A DNA stretch of 34,442 nt from a virus: positions 1 through 34,442 of the IMG/VR virus record IMGVR_UViG_3300020467_000022. One strand, given 5' to 3'. The notes below the pieces were generated by a model that worked only from the letters and a program-made list of their open reading frames with translations, did not search any database and had not been told where the DNA came from. Position 1 is the stretch's first letter. The number at the start of each line of letters is the position of its first letter. Made by a program: the position numbers and the translations under genes. Below, one piece after another: positions 4,646 to 18,500 of the stretch.

Positions 4646-6589
4646 ATGCCTTTTACTCAGTTTACAAGTTTAGATTTTGACGAAATTAAAGCTCAAATAC
4701 GGGCTTATCTTCGTGCTAACAGTAATTTTAGTGATTTTGACTTTGAAGGATCAAACTTTTCAGTATTAATTGATACTTTAGCGTATAATACCTATATTAA
4801 TGCCTTTAATGCAAACTTAGTTGCAAACGAATCCTTCTTAGATTCAGCAACTATTAGAGAAAATGTTGTTTCTCTTGCAAGAAATATTGGTTATATACCC
4901 CGTTCAAAAGCATCTGCAGAGGCATCAGTTTATTTTGATGTACAAACTGATTCAACTGAACCTATACTCTACTTAAAACCAGGTTTAGTGTGCGTAGGAG
5001 CTGCAAATAACACAACATATAGGTTCTCAGTCTCTCAACCTTTACATGCTGCCATTAAAAATGGTGTTGCATCGTTTGGAACTGCTGCTGATCCTGTTTC
5101 TGTTTTTCAGGGAACAGTATTAGAAGTACAATTTTTAGCAAATAATAGTATAGATCAAAGATTTTTACTACAAAACCCTAACATTGATGCTTCTAGCATT
5201 AGAGTATTCGTATCTGGACCTTCAGATACTGGTATGGGTAGAGAATATTCCATGATTGATAATGTTCTCAATCTTGATAAGACCTCAGAAGTATTCTTTA
5301 TACAAGAAGTTCAAGATGAAAAATATGAATTATTGTTTGGTGATGGGTATTTTGGTAAGAAATTAGAGACTAATTCAGTTATTACAGTAAGATATATTGT
5401 AACTGATGGTTCAGAGAGTAATGGTGCATCAGCATTTAGTTTCCAAGGTGTATTTTCTGATAAAGATCCAAATACTACACCTAATCCACCAACCGTAATA
5501 CCAACCTCTGGTATTACAATAAACACCGTTAATGGGGCGACAAACGGTGCTGATATGGAGAGTGTTAACTCCATTAAGTATTTTGCACCTAGACTGTATT
5601 CGGCACAGTACAGGGCGGTTACACCCAGAGATTATGAGGCAATAATACAGTCAATTTACCCTAGAACAGAGTCTGTTGCTGTAATTGGTGGTGAAGAGTT
5701 AGATCCACCACAATTTGGTAAGGTTCAAATTAGTATCAAACCAAAAAATGGAACTTATGTTTCTGATTTTGATAAGCAACAGATCAAACAAAAGTTAAAG
5801 AGTTACGCTATTGCTGGTATTAATTCTGAAATAATTGATCTTAAGATACTATATGTCGAAATTGATTCAACTGTATACTTTAATACTGCTCAAGTTTCTA
5901 ATGCTGATAACTTACGGACAAAGATCTTAGGTTCTTTAAGAGATTATTCTAAAACTGTAGATATTAATAAGTTTGGTGGAAGATTTAAGTATAGTAAGAT
6001 ACTTCAATTAATTGATAGAGTTGATAGTTCAATTACTTCTAACATAACAACGTTGAAGATTAGAAGAGACATGAAAGTTCTTCTTAATCAATTTGCACAG
6101 TATGAGTTGTGTTTTGGTAACAAATTCCATATTAATCCTGCAGGATTTAATATAAAGAGTACTGGATTTACCTTGAGTGGATCAAGTGATACTGTATACA
6201 TCACAGATGTTCCAAATAAGACTGCAGATGGCAACTTAGATGGAAGTGGAAAGGGTGTTTTAAGTGTAATTGCAAGAAATCAGAAGGAAGAATTGAAGGT
6301 TGTTGCTAAATCAGCAGGAGTAGTTGATTACACTAAAGGTGAAATTATCTTAAATACCTTAAATATTACTTCAACTGTAGCAGCAAATAATCTTATAGAG
6401 ATTCAAGCGTTCCCAGATTCAAATGATGTAGTTGGATTGAAGGATTTATACCTCAGTTTTGACGTTTCTAATAGTAAGATAAATATGATCAAGGATGTAA
6501 TTGCTTCTGGAGAAGATGTTTCTGGCGTTGTATTCACAAGAGATTACTACACATCAAGTTATTCTAACGGAGATTTAGAGAGGAAATAA
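4646..6589 (+). CDS. 6: gp6-like baseplate wedge subunit
   Basis: This is the homologue of T4 gp6, the baseplate-J-type wedge protein that dimerises between wedges to form the inner ring. Its 647 residues compare with about 660 in T4. The N-terminal helical region is typical: FSVLIDTLAYNTYINAFNAN, then ATIRENVVSLARNIGYIPRS. The beta core includes LLFGDGYFGKKLETNSVI at residues about 228-246, and a block near residue 330 reads YRAVTPRDYEAIIQSIYP. Adjacency to gp25 (one base) and position ahead of the giant gene match T4 order 25-6-7-8. The stop abuts the next ATG, with GAGAGGA (6578-6584) as a good ribosome site for the giant gene inside its last codons. Confidence 0.92.
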   Translation: MPFTQFTSLDFDEIKAQIRAYLRANSNFSDFDFEGSNFSVLIDTLAYNTYINAFNANLVANESFLDSATIRENVVSLARNIGYIPRSKASAEASVYFDVQTDSTEPILYLKPGLVCVGAANNTTYRFSVSQPLHAAIKNGVASFGTAADPVSVFQGTVLEVQFLANNSIDQRFLLQNPNIDASSIRVFVSGPSDTGMGREYSMIDNVLNLDKTSEVFFIQEVQDEKYELLFGDGYFGKKLETNSVITVRYIVTDGSESNGASAFSFQGVFSDKDPNTTPNPPTVIPTSGITINTVNGATNGADMESVNSIKYFAPRLYSAQYRAVTPRDYEAIIQSIYPRTESVAVIGGEELDPPQFGKVQISIKPKNGTYVSDFDKQQIKQKLKSYAIAGINSEIIDLKILYVEIDSTVYFNTAQVSNADNLRTKILGSLRDYSKTVDINKFGGRFKYSKILQLIDRVDSSITSNITTLKIRRDMKVLLNQFAQYELCFGNKFHINPAGFNIKSTGFTLSGSSDTVYITDVPNKTADGNLDGSGKGVLSVIARNQKEELKVVAKSAGVVDYTKGEIILNTLNITSTVAANNLIEIQAFPDSNDVVGLKDLYLSFDVSNSKINMIKDVIASGEDVSGVVFTRDYYTSSYSNGDLERK

Positions 6590-9500
6590 ATGAGCATAGG
6601 TATTGATAAGAGAGTTCAGGTCAATAAAATAGTTGAGAGTCAGCTGCCTGAATTTGTAAGGTCAGATTTTCCTCTTGCTGTTGATTTTTTAAAATCATAT
6701 TACCTTTCGCAAGAATTTCAAGGTGGTACAACTGATTTAATTGATAATTTAGATCAATATTTGAGGGTTGATAACCTAGTTCCTGAAGTTGTTCATGGAA
6801 CTACAACTCTTATTGCACCTATTACCAGTTCAGGTACAACAATTAGTGTTGCATCAACTAAAGGTTTTCCTGATACCTATGGTCTTTTAAAGATTGGTAA
6901 TGAAATAATCACCTATACTAGTAAAGGTGAAATTGATTTTTTTGGTTGTCATCGTGGATTTAGTGGTGTAAGTGGATTTGAAGTTGGAATATCAACATCT
7001 TTAGATAATATCAATAGAGAAGGTTTAATATTTGAAAATACAAAGGCAGAATCTCATGCTAATGGTGCAACTGTCACCAATTTAAGTGTATTATTCATAC
7101 AAGAATTTTACAAAAAGTTAAAGAAAACATTCTTACCTGGTTTAGAAGATAACGATTTTACCAAAGATCTTGATGTTGGTAACTTTATCAAACATGCTAG
7201 AAGTTTTTATCAGTCAAAAGGTATTCAAGAATCCATTAGAATACTAATAAAAGTTCTATTTGGGGAAGAGTCTATAGTATTAGACCTAGAAGAGCGTTTA
7301 TTTAAACCTTCTAGTGCAGAATTTATAAGAAGAGAAGTTATAATTGCCGATAGAATTAGTGGTGATCCTCAAAAACTAGTTGGTCAAACTGTTTTTAAAT
7401 CAAATGATGTTGGAACTAATGCTTCCATATCTGAAGTTGAGATATTAACTAGAAATGAAAAGGTCTTTTATAAGATTTCTTTATTTGTAGGATACTCTGA
7501 TAGAGATTTAATTGAAGGAATATTTACTATTCCTGGTAGAACAAAGGTGATGGAACCAGTTTCAGTTGGTTCTTCCATCGTTTCTGTAGATTCTACTGTT
7601 GGATTTGCTCAAACTGGTTATGTTTTATGTGGTATTAACTCAATTACATACTCATCAAAATCAGTTAATCAGTTCTTTGGATGTACTAACATCACAGAAA
7701 ATATTGGTATTGGTTCTGATGTTAGAGCAGATGAAACAATTTTTGGATATGAAGATGGAGATTTAGAAAAAAGAGTTGATTTAAGAATAACTGGTGTTCT
7801 ATCTGAGTTCAAAACAATTTCAGATATCTCTTCAGTTTCTGAAGGAGAAAGGATTTTTGTTAAGAATGTAGGTGAATCCATACCTAATCCAAGTACTAGT
7901 AGATCATATAAGCAGGTATTCGCTAACTCATGGATTTACAATACTAGTTCTAGATATCAGATTACTGAAATTAATGGTTCTACTCTTGTATTGGGGAGTT
8001 CAATCGACAAATCTAGTTTAAAAGTTGGTGATAAGGCAGAAATTTTAAGTAGAAACTCTGAAAATGTTGAAGTTTCTCTTGTTCAAATTACAAATATTGA
8101 TGTTGCTAGTAATGCAGTAATAGTTTCTGGAATATCTGGATTCACTCCTGTACTTGGATTGCATTATGATTTAAGAAGAAAACTGAATAAAGCATCCAGT
8201 CAAGGTATAGAAATAGAAGAGGGTAATTCAAATATTATATCTGATGTACTAAACGTATATACTGATGATGATATTGATGGTTATGTTGCATCTAACTCTT
8301 TACCAAGTTATGCACTATCTTCATCTGTTAAGAGAACTTTACTTCAAATAACATCTACAACTGATAAGTTAGAAGGATATGATAGTGTAACTAAGGATTA
8401 TAATATAATTCTATCTGGAAATAATGATGAAATTGAGTTAATTACTGGAGACGCTGTAGTTTATGAATCATCTAATTCATTAGTTAACTTAGAATCTGGT
8501 ACAACTTACTATGTTGAAATAGTTCAAAAGAAACCTGGTAAAATTAGACTATATCGTTCCAGAGGAATGATAGGTAATGTCGTAAATGCTATTAGATTTG
8601 CTGCTGAAGGACTTGCAACAACTTCTACTCATACATTTACAAAAGAAAGTGAGTATGGTAAGAATTTATCTGCTAATAAAATTCTTAAGAAATTTCCATT
8701 AAGTCAAGATCTATATGTTTCTGGTAAAAATGAAACACCAGTTAACAATATTGGTATGTTGATCGATGGTGTTCAGATAAGAACTCCTATATCGGAAGAT
8801 TACATTTATTATGGTCCTGTTGATAGTGTAGATGTATATAATACTGGTGAAGGTTATGATGTAGTAAATCCACCAAGATTGGTTATTGAAAATAGTATTG
8901 GTGCTGGTGTAACAGCATTAATAGAACCTGTTATTGAAGGAACAGTTAAAGATGTATTTGTAGATCCACATGATTTTGATATAGATGAAGTAAAGGCTAT
9001 TTCACTAACTGGTGGTAATGGATCTGGTTGTCTTTTAGAACCAGTTATTGGTCAAAGATATAGAGAATTGCTTTTTGATAGTAGAGATATTTTCTTTAAT
9101 GGTGGTATATCAATTGAAGATGAGACAATTACATTCAAAAAGCAGCATTTCTTAGCACCTGGTGAGGTTGTTTTCTATAACAGTAATGGTAATCCTGCTA
9201 TTGGTGTTGGTGGATACGGAGATACTACAAATACTGCTAGTGGAAGATTAGCAACTGGTGCTCCATATAATATTAGAATCATTAACTCACGCACAATTCA
9301 GTTGCATAAAACATATGAAGATGCAATTGCTGGTATTAATACAATTGGTATTTCAACTGCAACTAATGCTGCTGGTATTCATAAGTTTAGAACAGTATCT
9401 AAGAGAACATTACAATCAGTTAAAGTTATAAATCCTGGTTCTGGATATCAATATAGAAAGTTACATGTTAAACCAACAGATGTTTCTGTAGGATATTCAA

Positions 9501-12500
9501 AGATAAACTTTAAGGGTCACGGGTTTAATGATGGTGATCTTGTTGAATATGAAAATACTGGATCTAGTTACTGGCAAACTTCTTTAGATTTTGTTTATAG
9601 TGTTGCTCCTGTAAACAGAGTAAGACTTAATGTTTCTACTGGAGTTTATACATTTACAGTAAATTATGTTGATGTAGGAACTAATACAACTGGAGAATCA
9701 TTTATAGTTGGTAGTAAGAGATATAGTATGGGTGCGTTGGCAGTTAATACTGGTCTTTCAAAGATATATGAGATAAAAGTAGAAGATTATCTGAACGCAA
9801 GTTCAATTGGTGGATTGGACACAACACATTCTTATCATGTGTTAAAGGTTGATGATGATTCATTTAGATTAGCAGATGCTGGTTCTACAATAGGTGGATC
9901 TTTAACTAGAATTAATTTTGAAAGACGTGACTACGTTGGTTTTGAATCTCAAGGTGACGGATTACAGACATTTAAGTTCCCAGATATTAAAGTAACTGCA
10001 GAAGTTTCATTTGGATCTACTATTACTGGATCATTTAATTTCACTCCAGTAGTCACAGGTGAAATTAAAGATGTTTATCTTTATGAGAAAGGAACCAAAT
10101 ATGGTTCAACAATACTAAATTTACAAAAAAATCCAAAAATAACTGTTGAAAATGGAAAAGACGCTATTGTAAGTGGTTCTGTTGTAGGTGGTAAAGTTGT
10201 TGATGTTCAAGTTTTAAATAGAGGGCAACAATATTACTCTTTACCAGAAGTTAGTGTAGAAGCAGTTGGGATGACTACAACTGGTGTTACTGGTGCTGGA
10301 GTTTATGGGACTGGTGCTATTCTTAAACCAAATATTAGTGAAGGAAGATTAACTGGTGTAGAGGTAATTAATCCTGGTATTGGATATACCGCTTCCTTGG
10401 TTACATTTAGTGTTAAAGCAAGAGGAAAAAATGCTAAGTTTGAACCAAGAGTTAGAAGATTAGTAGTTGATAATAATAAGAGACAAGGTAATTATAGTTT
10501 AAATTCTGAAGGTGAGAATAGTTTACATCTTAGTGTTCATGGATATACATCGGAAATTAGAACATCATTTAACGATGATGGAACAAAACACTCTCCAATT
10601 ATTGGTTGGGCATATGATGGAAATCCAATTTATGGTCCATATGGATATACTAAAGTTGATGAATTAGGACCTGCTGTTGGAATTGTAACTTCTGGTTATA
10701 CTCTAGATGCTTCTAAAGTTGTAGATCGTCCATCTACAAGTGAATTTGAGGCTGGATATTTTACTGATGATTGGCAATATACAGGAGATTATACTCTCGA
10801 TGAGCATAATGGTAGATTCTGTAAGACCGATGAGTTTCCAAATGGTGTTTATGCTTATTTTGCTAGTGTAGCACCTAGTACACAAACAAATGATTTAGAA
10901 CCAAGTTTCCCATATTTTATTGGTAAAACTTACAGATCTCCTTATATTTCATCCAATACCACATTAACTCAAGAATTTGATTTTAATACTTCCAATTTAG
11001 CAAGAAATACTTTCCCATACAAAGTTGGTAATGCTTTAGCTGATAATGATTTTATTGTAGAATCTAATGAATTCTTAAGGCAATTAACAACAGTTGAATC
11101 TGTAACTACAGGAGAAATTGATGATTTACAGGTATTAGATGGTGGTGAAGGATATAAAGTTGGTGATTTTACCGATTTTAATGATGCTGGAACTTTTGGG
11201 GTAGGACTTAGAGGACAAGTTAAATCTCTAGTTGGTATTGGTATTTCTAATGTTAATACTGAATTAACTAGATTTGAGAATGCAGTATTTACATGGAAAA
11301 CTGGTAATACAGTTACTGCAACATATTCACCATTCTTTGATATAAATGATCAGGATACCGTTTCTATTTCTGGATTAAGTAGTTCAATAGTTCATCTCAC
11401 AAATGCATTTACTGTTGGTATTTCGACCAATAAGATTGGACTTGCTCAATCTATGACTGCAAATGCAGTTGTTACTGGTAGAGTTGATGATATTTACGTA
11501 AATGTAATCCCAAATTCAGTTTCTATTGGATCTTCTATCAAAATTAATGATAGTGAGATTGTTAGAGTCCTTAATATTTTTGATGTAGGATCTATCTTAA
11601 GGGTAAAAAGATATGGTGCAGGTATTGGACATACTTATGGATCTAAATTAGATATTTTAAACAGAGAGATTGAGATACCTGTTAAGGTTGAAAAGTTTGA
11701 TTCTAAGGTTAATGACTTAGTTTACTTTAATGCTAATGAATCAGTAGGACTTGGTACAACTGCTGGTACTGCAATTATTGTTGATTATACTGTTGGTGAA
11801 ACTGAAAAACAGGTTTCAATTCCAACAAGATCAATATATCTACCTAATCATCCATTTGTTAATGGTCAGAAATTAACTCTTACTAAAAGAGGGACTGCTA
11901 CTTCTATGATTGTTGGTGAGGAGAGTGCTCCAAATAATCTATACAATCTTCCTAATGTAACAACAGATAAGTTTACAGTATATGCAATCAATAAAGGACA
12001 AAATTATATTGGTCTTGTAACTGAAAGGACTTCAATTGGTAGTACAAGTGAAGGATTATTCTTCCACGGTAATGGATCTGATGATTATGAATATGCATTA
12101 GAATCTCATCATAATCAGGTTATTGGTGATGTTGATGATATTACAACAACAGTTACTACAAATATTGGAGCAGCAAGAACAAGTACGCATGGTTTAAGTA
12201 ATGATGATGTAGTTAACTTAAATGTTATACCAAATAATGTAGTTGGTGTTGGTAGTACTTCACCATTAAGTCTTTCTTTCAATACAAAGTTCCAGAAATT
12301 ATTAGTTAATAGAACAGGATTTGGATCTGATGCTATCGATGTAATAGAAAATACGATTACAATTAATAATCATGGATATAAAACTGGTGATAGAGTTTTG
12401 TATGAGAGTAGTGATCCTGCAGATGGATTGAATGATCCTTGTTATTATGTTTATGAGGAGACATCAGATAAGTTTAGTTTAGGTGAAACTCTAAAAGATG

Positions 12501-15500
12501 TTCAAAAACAACCACCTTTATTGGTTGGTATCACTTCAACTGGAGGTCAAACTCATAGTGTTTCCTTAGTCAACCCACAATTAAGGGTAACTAAGAACTC
12601 TAAGTTATCTTTTAATGTTTCTGATACTTCTTTACTTGGATATGATCTTAAATTCTTCTATGATAAAGAGTTTAAGAATGAATTTATTAGTTCTCAAGAT
12701 AGTAATAATTTTAATGTTAGTGGTTTAGGAACTGTAGGAGTTGGTACAACATCAACAGTATCAATTGCTTTCTCAAAAACAACTCCAACTCAATTGTATT
12801 ATGGAATAGAAAAGGGTGGATATATTAGTACTGCTGATCCATTAGTTCCAAATTATTCTGAAATTAAGTTTGTAGATAGTGCTTATAGTGGTAACTATAA
12901 GGTATTTGGTATAACTTCGGATACGTTTAAAGTTTCTCCAACAAAAATACCAGAACTTCTTTCATATCAAGAAGATGAATGTGAAATAATTGAATATTCA
13001 ACAGAATCTAAGACTGTAATTGGATCTGTGAAGGAATTGAAAGTAATTTCTAAAGGTGTTGATTATAAGAAGATTCCAAAATTTGAAAATATTGTTAGTG
13101 AAAAAGGAGCAAATGCAAATGTTGTAGCACTTTCTACATCAATTGCAAGAATTAATGATGTAAGGATTCTTGATATTGGTTATGAGTATCCATCAGACAA
13201 AACTTTAAGTCCAGAAGCATTTGTTTCTCCTGTAGTTAGGATTGATAATGTAGATAGTATAAAATCTATTGAAGTTGTAGATGGTGGTAATCAGTTCTTA
13301 TCTGCTCCAGATGTTATTGTTTATGATCCTGAGAGTGATAAAGTTGTAGATGAAACTTCATTAACAGCAAATACTCCACATCAATCAATTTCTGAGGTTA
13401 ATATTGTTGCACCTATTCAAGGATTAAAATCAGTAACTCATAGAATTGTTACTATTAACAACTCTAATGGTGTTGGAATTAGTTCCATGACTGGTGGTGG
13501 AAGTGGAATCGTTACATGTGTTCTAGAAACTCCAATTAACGGGTTTGTAAACCCACCATTTACAACTGGAGATGAGATTTTTGTAGAAGGTGTTGAATTA
13601 TTTGGTGAAGCAGGTATTGGAACACAAACCAATACAAATTCCTCTGGTATTGCTACTGGTGGTGATGGTTATAACTCTGCAAATTATCAATATAGATTCT
13701 TTAAGGTTGATGATTATGTAAATTCAAATCCAGCAATTTTGAAATATAGTATAGCTGGACTAACAACTAATCCAGGTATTGCTAAGACTTATCAGTCTGG
13801 TTATGCAAATATTATTAATAGAAAGAATTATCCTGTATTTGATGTTGTTCAAGAGAGAGGATTATTATTACTTAATGAAAGTATTCTTGTTAAAGGTACA
13901 GATAAGTTTATTGAAAGGGGATTAACAGTAGTAGAAGCTAGGGAAGATTTCATTAAGATTGATGGTGATTATCAATTAAGGGTTGGTGATAGAATACAGG
14001 GTGCTAATAGTAATATTAGTGCAACAGTAACTGATATTGTTGGAAATAGAGCTAAATTTAAGGTTGATTATTCTAATAGAAAGGATTATGGGTGGTTGGA
14101 TAATACTGGAAAATTAAATGAAGATTTCCAAGTTATACCAAATAATGATTATTATCAGAATTTATCATACTCAGTTAAGAGTCCAGTTCCTTGGGATGAT
14201 CTAATCAATCCTCTTAATAGATTGGTTCACCCATCAGGACTTAAGAATTTCTCTGATGTTGGTATAACATCTTCTGTTGTTGTTGGTATTGGAACTACAA
14301 TTCAAGCAACTCCAGTTATAGTTGTTGATCTTATGACTGATAAGAGAGTTGATACAATCAACAACTTTGATTTTGGAAGAGATTATGATGCTAGACCTGA
14401 AGTAAATCCAATAAAATCAAAATTTGCAACATTCCAAAATACAAAATTAACAGATTACACAAAGTGTAAATCAAATAGAGTTCTAATTCATGATGACATT
14501 AGTGGAAGATTCTCAAGTAAAGGATTCCAAGATGTATTTACTGAAGTTGAAGAGATTGATGGAAACTTTACAAAATATTTGGTACAGATTGTTAATGCAG
14601 ATACACTTGATGTACAGTTATCAGAGATAGCAGTATTAACAACTACAAATAATGCATTTTTAATTGAGAAAGCATCAGACTTTACAAATATGAGGTTGGG
14701 TGATTTTGAAGCAACATCAGATGCATTCCAGAGAAAGGCACTAAACTTCTTACCTACTGATAAGTATGATAGGGATCATGATATTAAGATCCTTAAAACA
14801 GAGTTTGTTACTAATGCAATTAAGACTGAATCAACCTCAATAGGGCAGATTGATCTAACTGGTGCTAATGTAAAAGTTGCAATTGGACAAACAGATTCTA
14901 ATGATAATATTATCGGAGTTACTACAACAACCATAGCACAATTCTCTGATTCAGATTTTAATGGATTCTTTGCTGATATTCTACTTCAAGATGATATTAC
15001 CAAAGAACTTAACTACGGTGAGGTTATAGTAGACTTTGATGGAACTAATATTTTCTATGCAGAAACTTATGTTGATGCATTAAATGTTTCTTATAGTGCA
15101 TCTAGAGTTGGAGTTCTTACTGCAAGATATGATTCTGGTACAATTTACTTTGAATGTGAAAATGATACGAAGAGAGTAATTAATGCAAGTACAAATATTG
15201 TTGGTTTAGGTGCGACAATTAATAATAATGGACCTGTTGGAGTTGGGACATACCGATATGCAGTTCCTGGACAACCTATAGGTGCTGAAAGAAGTGCTAG
15301 ATTAGAATCAACATATCATACAGGAACTTCAACACCAATATTAATTTCTAGAGTTGATAATAGAATTGATAGTTCAGTTAAGACTCTTGTAAGAGTTTCT
15401 AGTAATAGTGAATCTGCTATACATCAATCAGTTGTTATGCAAGATGATGGTACTGCAACCACTATACAATATCCATTCACAGGACAATCTAATAGTGGAT

Positions 15501-18500
15501 TAGGTACGATTGGAGCAGTTACATCAGGAAATAATATTGATATTAACTTCTATCCAGATCCCTCACAAACGGGTTTAATTGAAGTTCAAGCATATAATGA
15601 AGTATTCAATACAATAAACGATTTCCGTAATACTCCATCATCTCTACTTGTTGGTCCTGCAGAGAAGAGTATATTATTATCTGCTTATGATGGTGTAAAT
15701 GGAAGTAGAGCAAATAAGGTTAATTTTGAATTGGAACATGATAGCATTCCAATTTACACTAAAATATTCAATCCTGCAGATGCAACTCAGTTGAATATGG
15801 CAACTGGTGAGTTCACCATACCAGATCATTTCTTTAATGATAATGAGCAGTTAACTTATACTCCTGGATCAACATTCGTTGGTGTTGGATCAACTGCAGT
15901 ATCAATAGGATCTACAACTAATACTGCTGGTATTACAACCGATCTTTTACCAGAAACTGTATTTGTTAAAGTTAGTAATGAAAAGAAATTCAAGTTATTC
16001 AGTAGAAAAGAATACATTTCATCTGGTATTGCAATAACATTTACTGGTGTTGGTGAGGGTAATGCTCACAAACTTGATATGACTAAGAAACTATCTAAAA
16101 CTGTTATTGGATTAGATGGTATTGTTCAACAACCAATTACATTTACTTCAATTGAGCATACACTTGATGGTGCTATCGGTGCTGGAACTTCTCAATTCGT
16201 TCTTAGTGGAATTAGTTCAGTTCAACCAAGAGATGTGTTGAAAATTGAAGGTGAGTACATGAAGGTTGAGCAAGTAGGATTTGCAAGCGTTTTTGATGGA
16301 ACTATAAACGATTCTACTGATGTAGCCCTCGGTATTTGTACTCTACCTGTTGTTAGAGTTAATAGAGGATCTTTGGGTATAGCAGCAACTTCTCACGCTG
16401 ACACAACCGCTACGAGGGTTCACAGAGGATCCTTCAATATAGTTGATAGTACTGTATGGTTCTTAGATCCACCAAAAGGAAATACTAGAGAAAGAAGGAA
16501 TGATACAAACTTACCTTACATAAGAGCAGAATTTAGTGGTAGAACCTTCTTAAGAAGCAATTATGACACTAATATGGTATTTGATGATGTTTCAGATACA
16601 TTTACTGGAATTGGTAAAACTTACACAATGACTGTTGGTGGTGCTAATACGGAAACTGGTGTTGCTGTTGGAAATGGCATCCTATTCATTAATGGTGTAT
16701 TCCAGACTCCTCTTACATTAAACAACGCAGGTAATAATTATGAGATAAAGGCAGATTCTACTGCTGGTATTTCTAGTGTTATCTTTACAGGAATATCTTC
16801 AGAGAATGGTACTCCTATGCAATCTGATTTTGATATTAATCAGAATCAATTACCAAGAGGTGGACTGATTGTTTCTATGGGTTCTACTCCAGGTGTTGGA
16901 TATGCTCCACTTGTTGGTGCTAAAGTTAAACCAAATCTTAAGAATAATAGTAATCTATTTGCTGCTGGTTCTATTGATAAAATTACTGGAATAGGTGCAT
17001 CATCTAAGTATGAAATTGGTATTCAAACTGCTGCTTATGATAATACTACTGGAATCATAACAGTTACAACAAGTTCTGTTCATGGATATGCATTACAGTA
17101 TCCAACTACAGTTCACTTAAAGCATTTGGAATTTAGATGCCCAACTAATACTGTTGGAACTATAGACACGGCATCATATAATGCATCGACAGGTGATATG
17201 GTATTAACCATTAATGATCACGGTCTTTATAATGGAGATGCAATCAGACTTAAGAAAGATTCAATAACATTCAATTGTACTGGTGGTCAAGGTCAACATA
17301 CATTCGTAAGTGGTGTTCCAAACGCTATTACTCCTAATACTGGTCCTACTAAAACTGCTTCAACTGGTACAACTTATAATCCTATTACTGGTGAATTGGT
17401 ATTGGATATCGGATCTCATACTTTAACTACAAGTAACACTATTGAACTTGCTGACGGTGCTGTTACATTCACCTGTGATATGGATTCTCACGGATCAAAT
17501 CATCCATATCCTCGTGCTACTGATCCTGCATCTGGTCAAGTTCTTTCAATTATTGCAGTAACTGGAACATCAATTTCAGTTAATGTTGGGGAAGTTACAT
17601 CAGCAAGTCAGAATAAGACATATCCTCGTGCTACTGATCCTGCTCATGATCAGTACCTATACGTCTCTGACGTAACGACAAATACATTTAAGGTAAATGT
17701 ACTAAGAGGAACACCATCAACCTTTACAGGTGCTCACACATTCGTTACAGCAGATGCTGACGCAGTAGAAACAATCGGTGGTGGTGGATATCTTGGTGTT
17801 ACAACTTCATTCTTCCAAGATCATGAAAGAGGTTTACCTATAACTGGTATTATATCTGAAAGAACATTTGAAGTTCAAGCTGGTTTAACTACTATACCAC
17901 ACGTTTATCAGGGTGGTGGAAGTGTTTATGAGTGGTATAATGATCTAACATTTGGATCAGGTTATAGAGATCCAGTTTCGATTGGTGCTACTGATATAGA
18001 ATTTGTACATAAATTTGTTTCATCAAATACAAATTCAATTACCGCTAATACAGGAACTCAATATACACCTGAGATTGTAGATTATATCTCAACAACTGGA
18101 GAATTAATATTAACTCTCGGTAACAATCACGGATTAACTGCTGCATCTCAGCATGATGTTAATGGTGTAACATACAATCCAACAACTGGTGCGATGACAA
18201 TCACAGCAGGTGTATTGACTAACGGTCATGGATTCTCTAATGGTGATCTTATAAAAATTGCTAATCATTCAATCACACTTACTTGTACTATGGATAATAA
18301 TGGTAGCAACCATACTTATCCTAGAGCTTCAGATCCAATAAGTGGTAAGTGGATAGCAATATCAAACGTAACTCAATTTACTTTTGATATTAATGTTGGT
18401 GCTTCACCAGAAGTAACATTTACACCAACTTTCGCTGAGTATGATCCTACAACAGGATTAATGGAGATAACAGTTGGTCCTCACACATTAAGACCAGGTA

